Source of the DNA: Folioceros fuciformis
Lineage: Eukaryota > Anthocerotophyta > Anthocerotopsida > Anthocerotales
Direction: 5' to 3'
Length of the DNA: 64,000 nt
NCBI GenBank assembly: GCA_049999805.1
Contig: JBNGIO010003970.1
Span: forward strand, 17,403 to 81,402
In this document: piece after piece, positions 48,922-60,525 of the stretch
Layout: each line of letters begins with the position of its first letter
Position numbering within the stretch: position 1 is the first letter of the stretch
Notes under the pieces: model-generated
The model's input: the letters and a program-made list of their open reading frames with translations, nothing else
Told to the model about the DNA's origin: nothing
The model's database searches: none
Made by a program: the position numbers and the translations under genes

Positions 48922-51919
48922 TCAGAGTTGCAGGTTCACACTGAGCCTTGAAACCAAAACCAGCATCACCAGCAAATTCCTTGAGACAAGCAGTCTAAAT
49001 GATGCGAAGGGCACAAGACCAGCCATTACAGGAATGAAGAACACTAGGCTAAAGTGAAAAAGGAGGCGCCGAAGCCATAGAAATTGACACCTTCTCGGCA
49101 CTAACCCCTCGCGACGAGTACAACGTCCATTTAAACAACGATACAACAGCGGGGTATAGCAACTGGCAAACGCATGCAACAGACAAAGGCCTTCCCAGAG
49201 TAACAGCCAGTAGAGCCCACTCCCACCGAGGCTGTCCACAGATAACTTACCGGCGAAGCCACAGACCACCCCAAGAACTATCACAATGACTGACACAGGC
49301 ATGGCCACACTGGCACTAGTCACACTCCTTCGCAGAAGGAGGGAAGCCACCAAGGTAATGATCGCTGTTCCAGCAAGCATTCGCCCAGCAACTGTGATTT
49401 CACACATCAATGCCTGAGCATGTCCAGATAATGAATCCACTGCCGACTGATAAATACCAAAGCCCATCCACCCAGAACGACGTCGCACCTGCACACAGTT
49501 CCTGACAATACTAAGCAAACCCCAACTAGCAACGGCTCGCAGAGAAGGAGGGGGAGGAGGAGCATCTGGGGGAAGGGGAAGACACATTCTACGTACCTTA
49601 GCTGTTGGTTGACAGGACGACACCATGATAGAAAGTCTGTCATAGGAGTAATTCCAAGCACCATATGCTAATGCCAGCATCATTACACACAGCCCTGCTA
49701 CCAGCTCGTCTGCACAAGCCTTGCTCAATTCCATATACGCAATTCTCAACTTTCCGTCTTCTATCTCACTTTCCTTCAATAAAGTCCTTCCACGACTCAG
49801 TTCAAGACCTTGCTTCAAGATATCCTTTGTATCTTCACTCACATCTACGTTCCGCCGCATGATTTGATTAGACTCCCTGCTGAGACTCGCATTCCGCTTC
49901 ATGATCTGATTGGCCTCGAAGGACACTTCCAGCTGCTGCTCTTTCAGACTCAGCTGCTTCATCTTGTGCACGATTTCAAAATGCTTGTAATAATTGCGCT
50001 CCTCAAGGGCCTTGGTATTCCTTACAAGAACTTCCAGAATAGCTTCCTCAGTTGATAGTTGAGGAAGTTGAGGCGGGGGTGCCAACGTGAGAGCACCGTC
50101 TAATGTATGCAAACTGTAGGCTGCTCCTGCACTGCCATTTTCTTCCACGATTTCCTCCACGTCACTCATACAATTGGAAAAGCACAATTCCTCATTGTTT
50201 GAACAGCCGCGCTCAGTGTCAGAGACCTTGTCATTAACACCATAGTCGGTCACCGAGGAGGCATCCATGTCCACAGCTTCACCGCAAGCTTCGCGACCTG
50301 TGGTGCGACGTCCACCGGTGACCCATGCTTCTGCAACCTGCTCCTCCACTGGAACAAGAGTCGCCAATCCAGGTACCAGCTTCTGAGAGACACTTCCAAC
50401 CCTTGACATACCTGGCACCATATCTGATTGAAATCCCAGCCTCTCAGCACCATTCGGCTCCATGTCCGCAACTCGCGAAATTGCATGACGCACGCTCCAG
50501 AGTGTAGTAAACGTAGACTTGAAAGTCTGTTTAACATCCTTCACAAAGGGACTGCATGCTGTGCCCATCACCTGTGCATCACCAGCTAGCCCCCTCGCAT
50601 CAGGAGAACATAGGGGTTGTCGAAGAGAAAGGTACGAAGGGGCACGTGAAGAACAAGCTTACATACCGGCAACATCTGTGACTCCATAGCTACTTGCAAA
50701 ATCTGACAGAACGCACCCGAAGAAGGCATTAAGAACCTAAACATAAGTGAGACGGCCATGGCATCAAAGACCTTTGTAGCAGTGCTTGGCTGTACCCACC
50801 TTAGACAGCTGATCCGCAGAAAGTAAAGGGGAGCCGGAGCAGCTGACCTCCAGAATCTGCAGCCAGCGTCATCTTGTTAGCATCGTGGCGTGCTCCTAGC
50901 TATGAACAAGGTCAGGAAGGCCGGAAGAGTACCTCCGCAACAAGAGTCCCAATGGCCATGCCCAACGGAGCCGACAGTGCTCTTAGTGAGACGTTCCCAC
51001 CGACAGACAATGGCTCAGACTCCGGTACCGGCGTTGCTTCCCATGACTCAGAGGTACTCGTGGGCCTCTGCACCCGCTCCTCGTGAGCAGGCTTCGTGTC
51101 ACCATCTCCACCCGCTGTCAAGCTTGGCACGGAGCCCAACACACTCTGGTGGGCTGCTTCACATTCCTCCAACCTGCTCTCATCGGTGACGAGCACCCGA
51201 TCCCCCTTCCAAGCATTCATGAGCAACAGTCCGACAAAGCCGCAGAGCCCGTAAGCCAGAAGGTAAGAAATCCACTGAACTGCTACAGGGTCGTGTGGAG
51301 CATCACAGGTGTCATGCTGATTGCCCAGCGAAAACCCACGTTCATGCCGGCCCTCCACCGTCTGCAGAACACCCTCCACGCCCGACTCCCAGCCGTGTCC
51401 TCCATCACCACGATCTGGCACCGGTACAGCATCAAGGACACAAGTGTCATCCTGAGCGGCCAGCGACAACCCACATTCATGCCCGCTCCCTGCAACTTGC
51501 ACAAGCACCTCTGGCCCCGCCTGACACTCGCTGTCTACTGGGTCCAGTGCAGCATCCTGGGCAGAGGTGTCATCCTGGCCATCCACCTCCGGGCCAAATT
51601 CGAACGCGTCACGTGCCGCAACGAGACCCAGCTGCCCCTCCCACTTGGTTCCTGCGCTGCAGTCCACTACTGGGGCTCCCCCGCTCCGGCCTGGCAGCTC
51701 CTGTTCCTCCGCCGGGTTCAATTCCTGCTCGACACAAGCAAGCCATCGATCCAACGTGGTGCCATCCTGGCTGCTGTCCAGACAGGGAGAGATTTTGCGG
51801 AAATCCAACTGCAGCTCAAGCGAAGCACAAGACGGGGCTGGACAGGGCAGAAACAGACACAACAGCAGCAGAAGCAACGGCGGCGGGGATGGCTGCCGCA
51901 TTGCTGCTGCGGGAGCCAC
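48922..51919 (-). CDS. CPR5: CPR5-like multi-pass membrane protein with long N-terminal extension
   Basis: Minus-strand exons are 51919-50933, a short one near 50857-50800, 50736-50667 and 50585-48922. The C-terminal third matches Arabidopsis CPR5: VCGFAGKLSVDSLGGSG, WLLLWEGLCLLHAFAS and a membrane segment ending VMAGLVPFASF, with about five membrane spans preceded by a Gln/Glu/Asn-rich coiled coil (near NYYKHFEIVHKMKQLSLK). The middle (SLRALSAPLGMAIGTLV, SADQLSK/VLNAFFGCVLSDFA, VKDVKQTFKSTFTTL) also aligns. Known: CPR5 is a nuclear-envelope nucleoporin controlling immunity, growth and ethylene responses. The odd part is residues 1-250: a signal-peptide-like start (LLLLLLCLFLPC), degenerate internal repeats (GHECGLSL.., GRHERGFSLG..) and an extra hydrophobic segment (WISYLLAYGLCGFVGLLL). 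The exon 1-2 junction is not resolved because the simplest splice breaks frame. Confidence 0.85.
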
Positions 51920-52416
51920 TTACCCGTGCATTCGAACTCTACGTACATGTATGTATCCGGACACCTGCACTTTGGTTAACCTACGCAGCGAACATACGGG
52001 CGCCCATGTACCACAGGCCCACCTGGTAGACGCCACGCAGTATGTATACCTATACATTTTGCTGGCATTGAAAGCAGACGTGGAAATACCGCCTACATAC
52101 ATACGACGCATATACGTAATTGTAATAATAATATGCCGTTATTGTATACGGTGCCACATAAATAAGCGCAACGGAAGAAACATGGTCGCAAGTGCAGAGT
52201 CGACTTGCCACGATCTGGGACCGCCTGCTTGATGCTTCTGCCCCTGCAATTCTCGTTTGTGGGAGGACCAAAGAGCTCAGGCAGGATTGGGGCGACGGAA
52301 AGCGGGAGAACAGGGGGTTTGGGATGCGAGAGCCCGTTCGTTGGGTGTCAGCTGGGAGGGATATGGGCAGCCGGGGTGTCAATCAGGCCGGCTCTTGAAC
52401 ACGCTTGGGGGGCATC
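51920..52416. promoter_or_regulatory. Divergent promoter region between CPR5-like gene and small unknown gene
   Basis: About 500 bp separate the two divergent start codons. It includes ACGTACATGTATGTATCC and clustered TACATACATACGACGCATATACG words at 51940-52130, possibly a short unstable repeat, and an ATAATAATATG stretch. No domain is encoded. Confidence 0.4.
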
Positions 52417-52921
52417 ATGGCTGCTCTGCTCAAGAAATTCTTTGCTCACTTCGGCTCCAAGAAGTCAGGGAGTGATTCCAAGGAGACAGGGAAAGCAGGT
52501 GTCTCTTCCGGTGTTGGAGGCTCCGCCAAGGTAGCAGCTGCAGGGCAAGCTCACGGGCCGGTGGTGCGTCAATGCCAGGCTGGGAGCGGTGGTGTTCAGG
52601 TCGGCCTTTTGCAAACTTGTGCAAACCTTTATCTCACGCCCCGTCTGCTTTTACCTCTCCTCACATGTCGAGTCGTTTCTGGACTGGAGCGTGCAGGGTT
52701 TCACGTGGTACGTGGAGAGACTTTGTGCGGACGACGATGGGGATGTTGCTCAAGAGTTTTGGAAGGAGGTGGCTGTTGCTCGCAACCTTGCCCCCTCCCA
52801 ACCTACATTAGAGACTGTTTTGAGAACGAAGCCTGTTAAGTTGCGAGGGCCAGTGCTCATACACGGGGGTAATGTTCACCAATGCGTGGAGATTGCGAAG
52901 GGGGTTGTCATGTGGGCATGA
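52417..52921 (+). CDS. Small protein of unknown function
   Basis: Two exons, 52417-52599 and 52673-52921, join in phase to about 143 residues. The N-terminus (MAALLKKFFAHFGSKK) is basic and amphipathic, followed by a Gly/Ser/Ala/Lys-rich linker. The second exon (FLDWSVQGFTWYVERLCADD, EFWKEVAVARNL, VKLRGPVLIHGGNVHQCVEI) has a dense, folded-protein composition with several Trp. I do not recognise the family. Splice signals and protein-like composition support a real gene, and the divergent arrangement with CPR5 suggests a shared promoter. A continuous alternative frame through the intron ends early and is less convincing. Confidence 0.5.
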
Positions 52922-53196
52922 GAGGAAGCAGAGGAAGCATGTTTCAGTTAGGCTTTGTAAAGATGACAGGCCGCCAATCAATTTGCGATTGAGAGCGGGG
53001 GTCTTGTGTGTGACTGGTTTCTACAAGCTCTCACTCAATAGCGAGAGATACGAGGTTACACGGCTCACACTGCTCCTCTTTTCATCGACATGTGTCAGTC
53101 ATCTACAGAATAGGTAACATGGATATAATTTATGCACAATCCTGGTTTAGGACCAGGGCGACACAACAGTGACAACAAACCCAGCGCAATTGTGTG

Positions 53197-56100
53197 TCAG
53201 GGTAAATTGTATAATACATCCTGCCTCCCTTTGGCGTTCCTGGCCTGTATATCTGAATCCATACGCCTCATCATGTGACCAGACCGGGCTGCTGCTGCTT
53301 GACGTGCATGAGCTAAGTCTTTTCTGGTAATCATACCTATTACCCTGTAAATCGGAGGGTCGTTATATGGAGAATTGGAAATGCAGAACTTATTGCAAAC
53401 AAGCTGTCAACATGCTTGCCTGTTGCGTGAATCAGTGACACACAGGTGACGGAGTCCCAGGGTTCTGAATATAATGAACACCCGATGCGCCGAGCACTCC
53501 GCACGTACCTGGCATAGGAGCTTTCTTGTTAAAAAAAAGAAATGCTCGACCACAGTGGAGCATGATCAAGCAACAACGACTTACAGTCAGAGGGGCTCTG
53601 TTCATGAAGAGTCTCAGATCCAAAGCCAGATCTCTCTTGGGCACCTCCTCTGTATTGACCCTTATCTCAGACGTTTGGTTGCTCCCACTGGGTTCATTCG
53701 CAGACATCACAGGAGCTGGCACTGCTAAAACCTCTCCAACTTCCAAGTCTTCCAAAGCTTTGAGACCGGAGGAGAGGTCTCTACGATGTCGGTAATGGCA
53801 ATGATGGTACACCCTCATGGCATGATCCAGAAACAACTCATCGGCGCCAATATCTTTCTCTGGAGGAAGGGCTCTCGCCTTCATGTCCACCTCCACGAAC
53901 GCCCGTTGCTCGATCAAGACTAGGAGCTGATGCCTCAAGATCAGGCCAGCTAGTTGTCTTCCAGACGTGTCCTGCTGCAGAACAGGGAAACCATTGTGCT
54001 GACATGCACGAAGCTTCTCCATGACTTCCGACAGAAGAGGAACCTGAATTACACCCATACACACGAAGGACTCACAAGTTAGAACGACGTTAGCCCGCAC
54101 GAGCATCCACCTGATTGCAATCAACACAACGTGCAAAAAGCATGAGGTCAATAGCCGCTTCAAGACATCATGTACAACAGAGTGCAGAAGCATGGCATGC
54201 ATTGCCAGATTATCTTCTGTAAAAGTAGAAGCAGCCACCGGGAAATGATTTTCCACGTACAGGACACCCACCACCCACCTCTTCAAAGGTGACAAGATCC
54301 TCTGACATAATATCAGTCGCAGTATAATTTAGGAGCTCTTGTGATGGCTCACTGTGCAGGAAACATACATCCCCTGAAATGCAGTGCCTCAAAATATTAG
54401 ATCTAAAGGTGGAACCGGCAGAAAATGTGAGCATTATGCATCTATTTCCAGCGCAGTCTCCTGCTCCATTCAATCCCTACCAAGGTGATTCAAGTCTGCC
54501 TCATATGCACCCGATGAATGGATATAATGCGCAACATAATTGGACACAACAATTGCTAGAATAACTGGGAGAATAAATTCTATACCACCAGTTCCTTCCA
54601 CCATAATGACGACCTGTCAAACTCCAAATTGTCAAAAGCTTAGACGAAAGCTATGCAAATCTGCACTTAGGTCATGACCGTGTCCATGACAAAATTGGGC
54701 TGGACAATTTACCAGAGAAATGGATGCGCGAAAGACCCCACCAATCATAGCAGATGCTCCCATGAGAGCATGATGACCTGGCTGCACATTAGCACTGAAG
54801 GAAACGAGGGTTCATCTCCCTTCCGCAGAGAACATGTTACAGTTCCAAACTTCACCATGTACACCAGCTTCGACACAAACGAGTCACCTGGGAAGTAAAA
54901 GCTCATAAATGCGTCCCATGAAGGCTCCAAAAGAAGCACCAACCTGACAGTTACGATAGTTGTGAGAATGCAGAAACATGATCAGGACAAATTGCGTGCG
55001 CATAGCAACCAGATTTAGAACCTACCAAGATAGAAGGCATGAAAATGCCCCCTGGAGTAGCAATTCCATAGGAGAGAATAAACATAATCAAGAAGGAGAC
55101 AGAATGAATCCCCAAACTGCTTATTGTGAAAGGCGCTCCCACAGATCCGCCCAGTTCAAGAAGCTTCTGTATTGTCTGCAACACCAATCCATTAGCACAG
55201 GTAAAGTCTTACAGCTATTTGGTTTGGCAAGTCTGGATTTTCCTCACCTCATGAGGTAGTGAAAAGTACATGGTTGCCAGGTCATTGTAGACTGGCACAT
55301 CCCCATTTTCTTGCTTTGCGGAGCAGGCATATTGAAACCAGTAAGGATCTGGGACCATTTGACTGCATTACATACAGCAATTAATTGCAGTAAATAACCT
55401 GGCCCTCTGCTCAACCATCTTTCATGGTAAAGCTCAATCCACGAGGATAGCTCAGACTCAATCAACTTACTCTTTCTGAATTTCTAGACAGCGCCCGAAA
55501 AAAAAGGGGAGAACGAACATAAGTACAATGCAAATAAAAGTGACGAGGCATGCCTCAACCAGCCTGGACACAGAAACACATGAGCCAAAAGATCAGAAGA
55601 CGATCCCTTTTTGGAGATGAATTGCTTTAAAAAGGCAAGAACGCTCTCTCTGAGACATCTTACCTTCGCACCTTGTTGGCTGACGGCGGCCTCCAATTTA
55701 TTAGCCAAGTGTGACTCATGTTAAGGAGCGCCCCCATGATGCCCGCTCCCAAGCTTGTTACGACAAATAGTGGCAGATCGTTGAGATTGAACTCTGGCTG
55801 CATGAAACAAACCTGCCCAGTTACTTCTAATGCACCAAAGAGACTTCAAACGATGAAAGTACGACAAAAACGTCAAGCACAACACAGAAAGCTCATGGTA
55901 TACTACCACAAGTGTTTCCTACGTTTACCTCAAGTCCATGGAATGATAGATGGCTCGGAAGGACGAAGGAGAAACCTCTGAAAGATTTCAACAACAGTGC
56001 ATCATATTCAAGTCACATCACGCCTAAGAATGTGGGCATACTCAAAACCAGGTTGATCGCAAACCAAACGTCATAGGAGGAGACATACCTGTCTTGCAGC

Positions 56101-57886
56101 CAAGCAATCACCATGGTTGCCGTGGCTGTGCAAACAATTGAACGCCACATGACCTTTACATTCAATACTAAGTCAACTGATCACAGACATGTGGCTGGAC
56201 TGATAAGGTCGAAGCAGGTGTCAATCCGGGACATAAAAGATGAAAGTGCATGAAAGTTTCGTGCGTACACCTTTCGGGACCAGAAACTTGATGCTTCCTC
56301 AAGTGAGAAGAGCACACCCCCGATAGGAGCTCCAAACGCAGCTGCCAAACTGCTCAAGCAGGTATACAGTGTTAATGATTCTCTTTTCCAAACACACAAA
56401 GACTTTCACCATGACACTTGAGAAACAAGATGTCTCAAGAAGCATTTTGTTTTCAATAATCTCAAGCACTAGGAGGTAGACAACTACCCGGCCGCAGTGC
56501 CAGCTGAGATGAACTCTCTGCGATCCTTATCATTGTGAAAATCCTGCGGATGATGTCCACAACGTAGACAAAGGAGTGTGTTGGTTTAAGAAGTGCTGTT
56601 TGGCACTGCTGGTGCTGATCGATGTGTTGCAAAACCATTCAATTTTGACTTACAAGTTGACACGCTTTTGGTTGACAAAAGCAGAAACAGATATCTGCTT
56701 TGGCCGAATGCTTTTTCTTCTTAGAGGTGGGAAACTCGCCGTGCATCCAGGTCAGAGTGGAAGCCACGGCTCCCCCAATGTGAACCATAGGACCTTCCTG
56801 ACCAAGCTGTAGACATGCAAATGGGACTGTCTGAGCATATTCCATTCCAGTCCATTATCCGGCAAATGCAGGGTGAGGGTAAGATTGGAACTCACAGGAA
56901 GACCCGACGATATGGTGCAAACAGTTCCGATAATCTGGAGCCCGAAAATTCAGTAAGAGTAAACATTTTCGACTCCTTGAGCTCATCATCCCAAAGTGGT
57001 ACCTCGAATCAAGTCCAGAGCAGAAGCAGAGGAACGCAAGGAGGATTGCAGGGCAGTTGGAGGATGCAAACCTTAGCAATCAAGGTATCAAATTTGAAAA
57101 AATTAGGAATATCATTCCCGTTTAGATAAGCAATGACTAAAGTGACCTGCATAAGATGAGCAGGTGCACGTGAGCTGCCCTGTTTGCTCTTGAACACAAG
57201 CTCGCGTCATAGCGTAATGGCGTCCCAAAATGATAACCACGAAATTGCGCCAGCACACTAACTCACCCCACCACCAGCTGCAGCAGGAGCCAAGTAGAGG
57301 ACCACGCAGCTTGAGATCAGAACAAGCAGCATGCCAAAGGAGGCGTAGCCAAGAAAGGCAACCCACAAGCCCCCACGGTTGATGAATTCCTGAGCCAAGT
57401 GCTTCTGCGCAGCAGGCAAGACAGACGGGAGGAGGGTAAGCATGGATTCGCCCACAACCGAAAACCGAGCTGCATTGTTACCTTGTTCACAATGATGAAC
57501 TCCTGGCTGGTGGAAATGCAGTGGCCCAGCAATCCTACCAATACGCCCACCACGAGTGTGATGCTCCATTTGACCAAAGTGAGCCCGGTGTATCTGGCAG
57601 ACGATCAGAGGTTGGATCATGGATGCGGGGGAAGCCAGAGCTGTCCCGACGTAGGAGCAGATGAGAGCAGATACCCGTAGAGATGCCGCTGCAGCGATCT
57701 CCGCTTGGAATGAGCGTACACAGTGCTGTGAATGGGTTCGTAATCCAGACTCTCTACTCCCAGCCCGTCTCCATTGAGCGCGTCGCTGGTCTCCGGCTCC
57801 GATTCCGGCACCGACTCCGACTCCGGCACCGCCTCCGACTCCGGCACCGCCTCCAGCAGAGGTTGCTGGGCGGAGGCCGGCTCCAT
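53197..57886 (-). CDS. CLC-family anion channel/transporter with CBS domains
   Basis: Many short exons on the minus strand run from ATG 57886 to TGA at 53197. The N-terminus has repeats of VPESE, then [17 protein letters not shown], typical of eukaryotic CLCs. Membrane motifs in order: [25 protein letters not shown] (exon end 57267) joined to [12 protein letters not shown] (exon start 57146), [20 protein letters not shown] (gating Glu in GxEGP), [18 protein letters not shown] (proton Glu), and [11 protein letters not shown] (GxFxP). Cytosolic CBS segments follow ([34 protein letters not shown]). Both glutamates point to an H+-coupled exchanger, probably of an internal membrane. The first selectivity motif, normally GSGIPE or GPGIPE, reads GGGVTL. 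The C-terminal end at 53197 was assigned from the CBS2 reading frame. Confidence 0.88.
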
Positions 57887-57892
57887 GTGGGA

Positions 57893-58020
57893 TCCCGGGT
57901 GCTGGCAGGCGCTCTAGAGGCGAGGGTGCTGCCAGGCCCTCTATAGGCGAGGGTGCTGCCAGGCCCTCTAAAGGCGAGGGTGCTGCCTGGCCCTCTAAAG
58001 GCGAGGGTGCTGCCAGCCAT
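57893..58020 (+). repeat. 27-bp minisatellite next to the CLC start codon (4 units)
   Basis: The unit GGCGAGGGTGCTGCCAGGCC followed by CTCTATA or CTCTAAA occurs about four times, ending within 10 bp of the CLC start codon. On the minus strand it reads as GSTLAFRGP repeats. It would lie in the CLC 5' UTR or promoter. Confidence 0.9.
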
Positions 58021-58880
58021 TTCCAGGCGACGGGATGTAGTGTAGTGGTTTATTTTGATTAAAATAGGGGTTTATTTTATTAAAATAGGGTTAATAGTGG
58101 TATGGTTTGGTTTTTTTTTCTACTTATTTTCTTTAATTTTCTGGTTATTTTCTACTAATATTATTAATTAATTAAGAATAATTTATTTAGTTATTAGAGT
58201 AGATATAGGTTTAGTCCCTAGAATAGTTTAGGTTGGTACTGGACCATAAAAGATCTAAAAAGTTTGAATGTAGGTTTGTTGATTAGTTTAATAATAATTG
58301 TCTAGAAGTGGAATATGGGATATGTCAGGGTGAAATACTTGGTTGGCTAGGGTCAGATACCTGGCTAGGGTTAGATACCTGGCTGGCTGATTGCATGATG
58401 GACTAAATGGCAGTGGAGGCCGTGCCCTAGCTAGGGCACGGACTACGGCTACTCCCATCCCTCTCTTCCTCTCTTCTCCTCTTGTCCCCACTTCCTCTTC
58501 TCCTTCTTCCTTCTCTATCTCCCCGTCCTGTTTGTCCATGGATTCAAGTTGAAGGTAAGAGGGCGAGACACAGGGCTTCAGATTTGATTGGCGAAGCAGA
58601 CCAAAGGAACCTCATGCAAGCGGGGCTGCTTGCTATGTTTCCCATTTTTTCTTCCTCCCACATTCTCTCCACCTTTCCCATCCCGCTACTAGCCAAAGAG
58701 TGTTGGATCCAGCTCTGTCCTCAACTCCAAACTTAGCCCAATTTCCAGCCCCCGCTGTCACGCTATCTTTCTAACCTTGCGCCACTATCTAGAGCCCAAT
58801 GCGCATCCAACCCAGCCCAATCAGCCCTGCTCTCCATTTCCAGGCTAATTACAGTTTAGATCCCATGCGCTCTCCTTCTA
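58021..58880. other. AT-rich to C/T-rich intergenic stretch
   Basis: From 58030 to 58310 the sequence is AT-rich with repeated TTTATT-TTAAAATAGGG and a CTGGCTAGGGTCAGATACCT duplication (58345-58385). A polypyrimidine stretch (CTCTTCCTCTCTTCTCC) follows at 58460-58530. No gene recognised. Confidence 0.4.
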
Positions 58881-58902
58881 CCTCTGCCCATCCTCTTGCA
58901 GC

Positions 58903-58984
58903 TAGATGGAAGCCGCCGTCCACTGCAGCTAGATGGAAGCCGCCGTCCACTGCAGCTAGATGGAAGCCACCGTCCACTCCGATT
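58903..58984 (+). repeat. 27-bp tandem repeat (3 units)
   Basis: The unit GCAGCTAGATGGAAGCCGCC then GTCCACT occurs three times, the last with one change. It creates AARWKPPST repeats in a 140-codon frame (58799-59221) that otherwise has no domain, so I do not call a gene. Confidence 0.9.
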
Positions 58985-59559
58985 TCAGCCTGCCAATCCC
59001 CTCACCCCCTTCGCCGAGACGTAGCAAATCCAGCGTTGCGGCAGTGCTGCTGCTGCCCCCCCTCTCCAACCCGCTCCTTCGCCATCCCCTTCGCTCCCTC
59101 CCTTGCCTGTATCCACTGCTTTAAGGTCTGTATATGGTTTGTATACGTACACACCCCTCCCCAATGTATTTTATACTTATTTGCTCAAAATATATTTTAT
59201 ACTTATTTGATACGTATTTAATATATATACGGCATTCATATATGCATATACTTCTTTTCTATTTTTTTAATTTTTTCCTTATTTTTTGAATTTAATTCCA
59301 GAAATTTTGAATTTGCTCTTTCTCATTGCTTTCTACCCCTCACAATTCAAGACCTTATCCCAGCACCCCGGAATGAGTTTCCCAAGGCTGCGGAACTGTT
59401 TCGGCTATAAGTCAATTATGCTGAATAAGCTGTTGACTTCATGCCTCATGCTCGGTTTTGGTTGCTTATCACACTTTTTCTCTTCCCTTTCTTCTTCCAT
59501 AGCTCGTACTCCGCCCATAGAGGCAGGCTCAACAACCAAGGGGGAACAATTGCAAGGGC

Positions 59560-59640
59560 AGCCATCCAGCAAGGGAAGGCTTTGGGGCAGCCATTCAGCA
59601 AGGGAAGGCTTTGGGGCAGCCATCCAGCAAGGGAAGGCAA
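59560..59640 (+). repeat. 29-bp tandem repeat (about 3 units)
   Basis: CAGCCATCCAGCAAGGGAAG followed by GCTTTGGGG repeats head to tail with only single substitutions. Confidence 0.85.
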
Positions 59641-59794
59641 GATCTTTGAAGATCATGCATCCTTCAAGGTTTTTGAATAGTTTAATAGGTGGTGGATACT
59701 TGTGACGGTAGGGTCAGCGGGTTGTAGGCCAACTCAGACTGTCCCTGCTTGGATACAGCAGTGAGTGTATGCGGGCTGTGCATGTGTGCACCGT

Positions 59795-60000
59795 CTAGTA
59801 AAGCTTTGAGAGACTGTCTTTATTGCATCCACACTTTATGAAGCTTTGAGAAGACTGTCCTTATTGTATCCACACTTTGTGAAGCTTTGAGAAGACTGTC
59901 CTTATATCCACACTTTGCGAAGCTTTGAGAAGACTGTCCTTATATCCACACTTTGCGAAGCTTTGAGAAGACTGTCCTTATTGTATCCACACTTTGCGAT
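59795..60000 (+). repeat. 36-41-bp tandem repeat (about 5 units)
   Basis: Units carry GCTTTGAGAAGACTGTCC, then TTATTGTATCCACACTTT and TGTGAA or GCGAA. Two central units lack a 5-nt TATTG block, giving mixed unit lengths of about 36 and 41. Confidence 0.85.
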
Positions 60001-60027
60001 CTCTCTCATATTGTCCCTGGTTGGATA

Positions 60028-60165
60028 GGGTAGTGTGTGCGGGCTAGTGTGTGCGGGCTGTGATACGTAGTGCGTGCGGGCTGTGATACGTAGTGTGTGC
60101 GGGCTGTGATACGATAGTGTGTGCGGGCTGTGATACGGTAGTGTGTGCGGGCTGTGTATATGTGC
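60028..60165 (+). repeat. About 20-bp tandem repeat (about 7 units)
   Basis: The word GTGTGCGGGCTGTGATACG, with TAGT, ATAGT or GTAGT joins, repeats about seven times. Confidence 0.85.
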
Positions 60166-60242
60166 AGCATATGTGATGGCTAGTAAAGCTTTGAGAAGTG
60201 GTGGCAGGGTTAAGGCGGGGTCCCTGTAATTCTTGATCTTAC

Positions 60243-60525
60243 CGTCGGGGCTGGAGTGAGTGTGCTCTCAGGACTGGAGGGAGTGTGCTCTCGGGGCTGG
60301 AGTGAGTGGTAACGTCTCAGGGCTGGAGTGAGTGCTAACGTCTCAGGGCTGGAGTGAGTGCCTGCTTGTGGCAGGGCTGGAGTGAGAGTGTCTGCTTGTG
60401 GCAGGGCTGGAGTGAGAGTGCCTGCTAGTGGCAGGGCTGGAGTGAGTGCCGACGCATGTGCTTGCCTGCTTGTGGCAGAGCTGGAGTGAGTGCCGAAGCA
60501 TGTGCGTGCCTGCTTGTGGCGGCAA
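60243..60525 (+). repeat. 26-50-bp composite tandem repeat (about 10 units)
   Basis: All units share GGGCTGGAGTGAGTG. They differ in the following block: TGCTCTC, then TAACGTCTCA, then CCTGCTTGTGGCA, then a longer form with CCGACGCATGTGCTTGCCTG. Neighbouring units share the same block, as expected from stepwise local amplification. On the minus strand it reads as THSSPATSR-type repeats; I do not call a gene. Confidence 0.85.

Noticed and set aside
51083-52232. Plus-strand frames of 298, 244 and 221 codons
   Set aside because: They lie antisense to the first CPR5 exon, overlap each other in different frames, and have His/Pro/Thr-rich composition typical of shadow frames.
58799-59221. 140-codon frame with AARWKPPST repeats
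   Set aside because: The repeat comes from a three-unit minisatellite; the rest of the frame is low-complexity with no domain or splice context.
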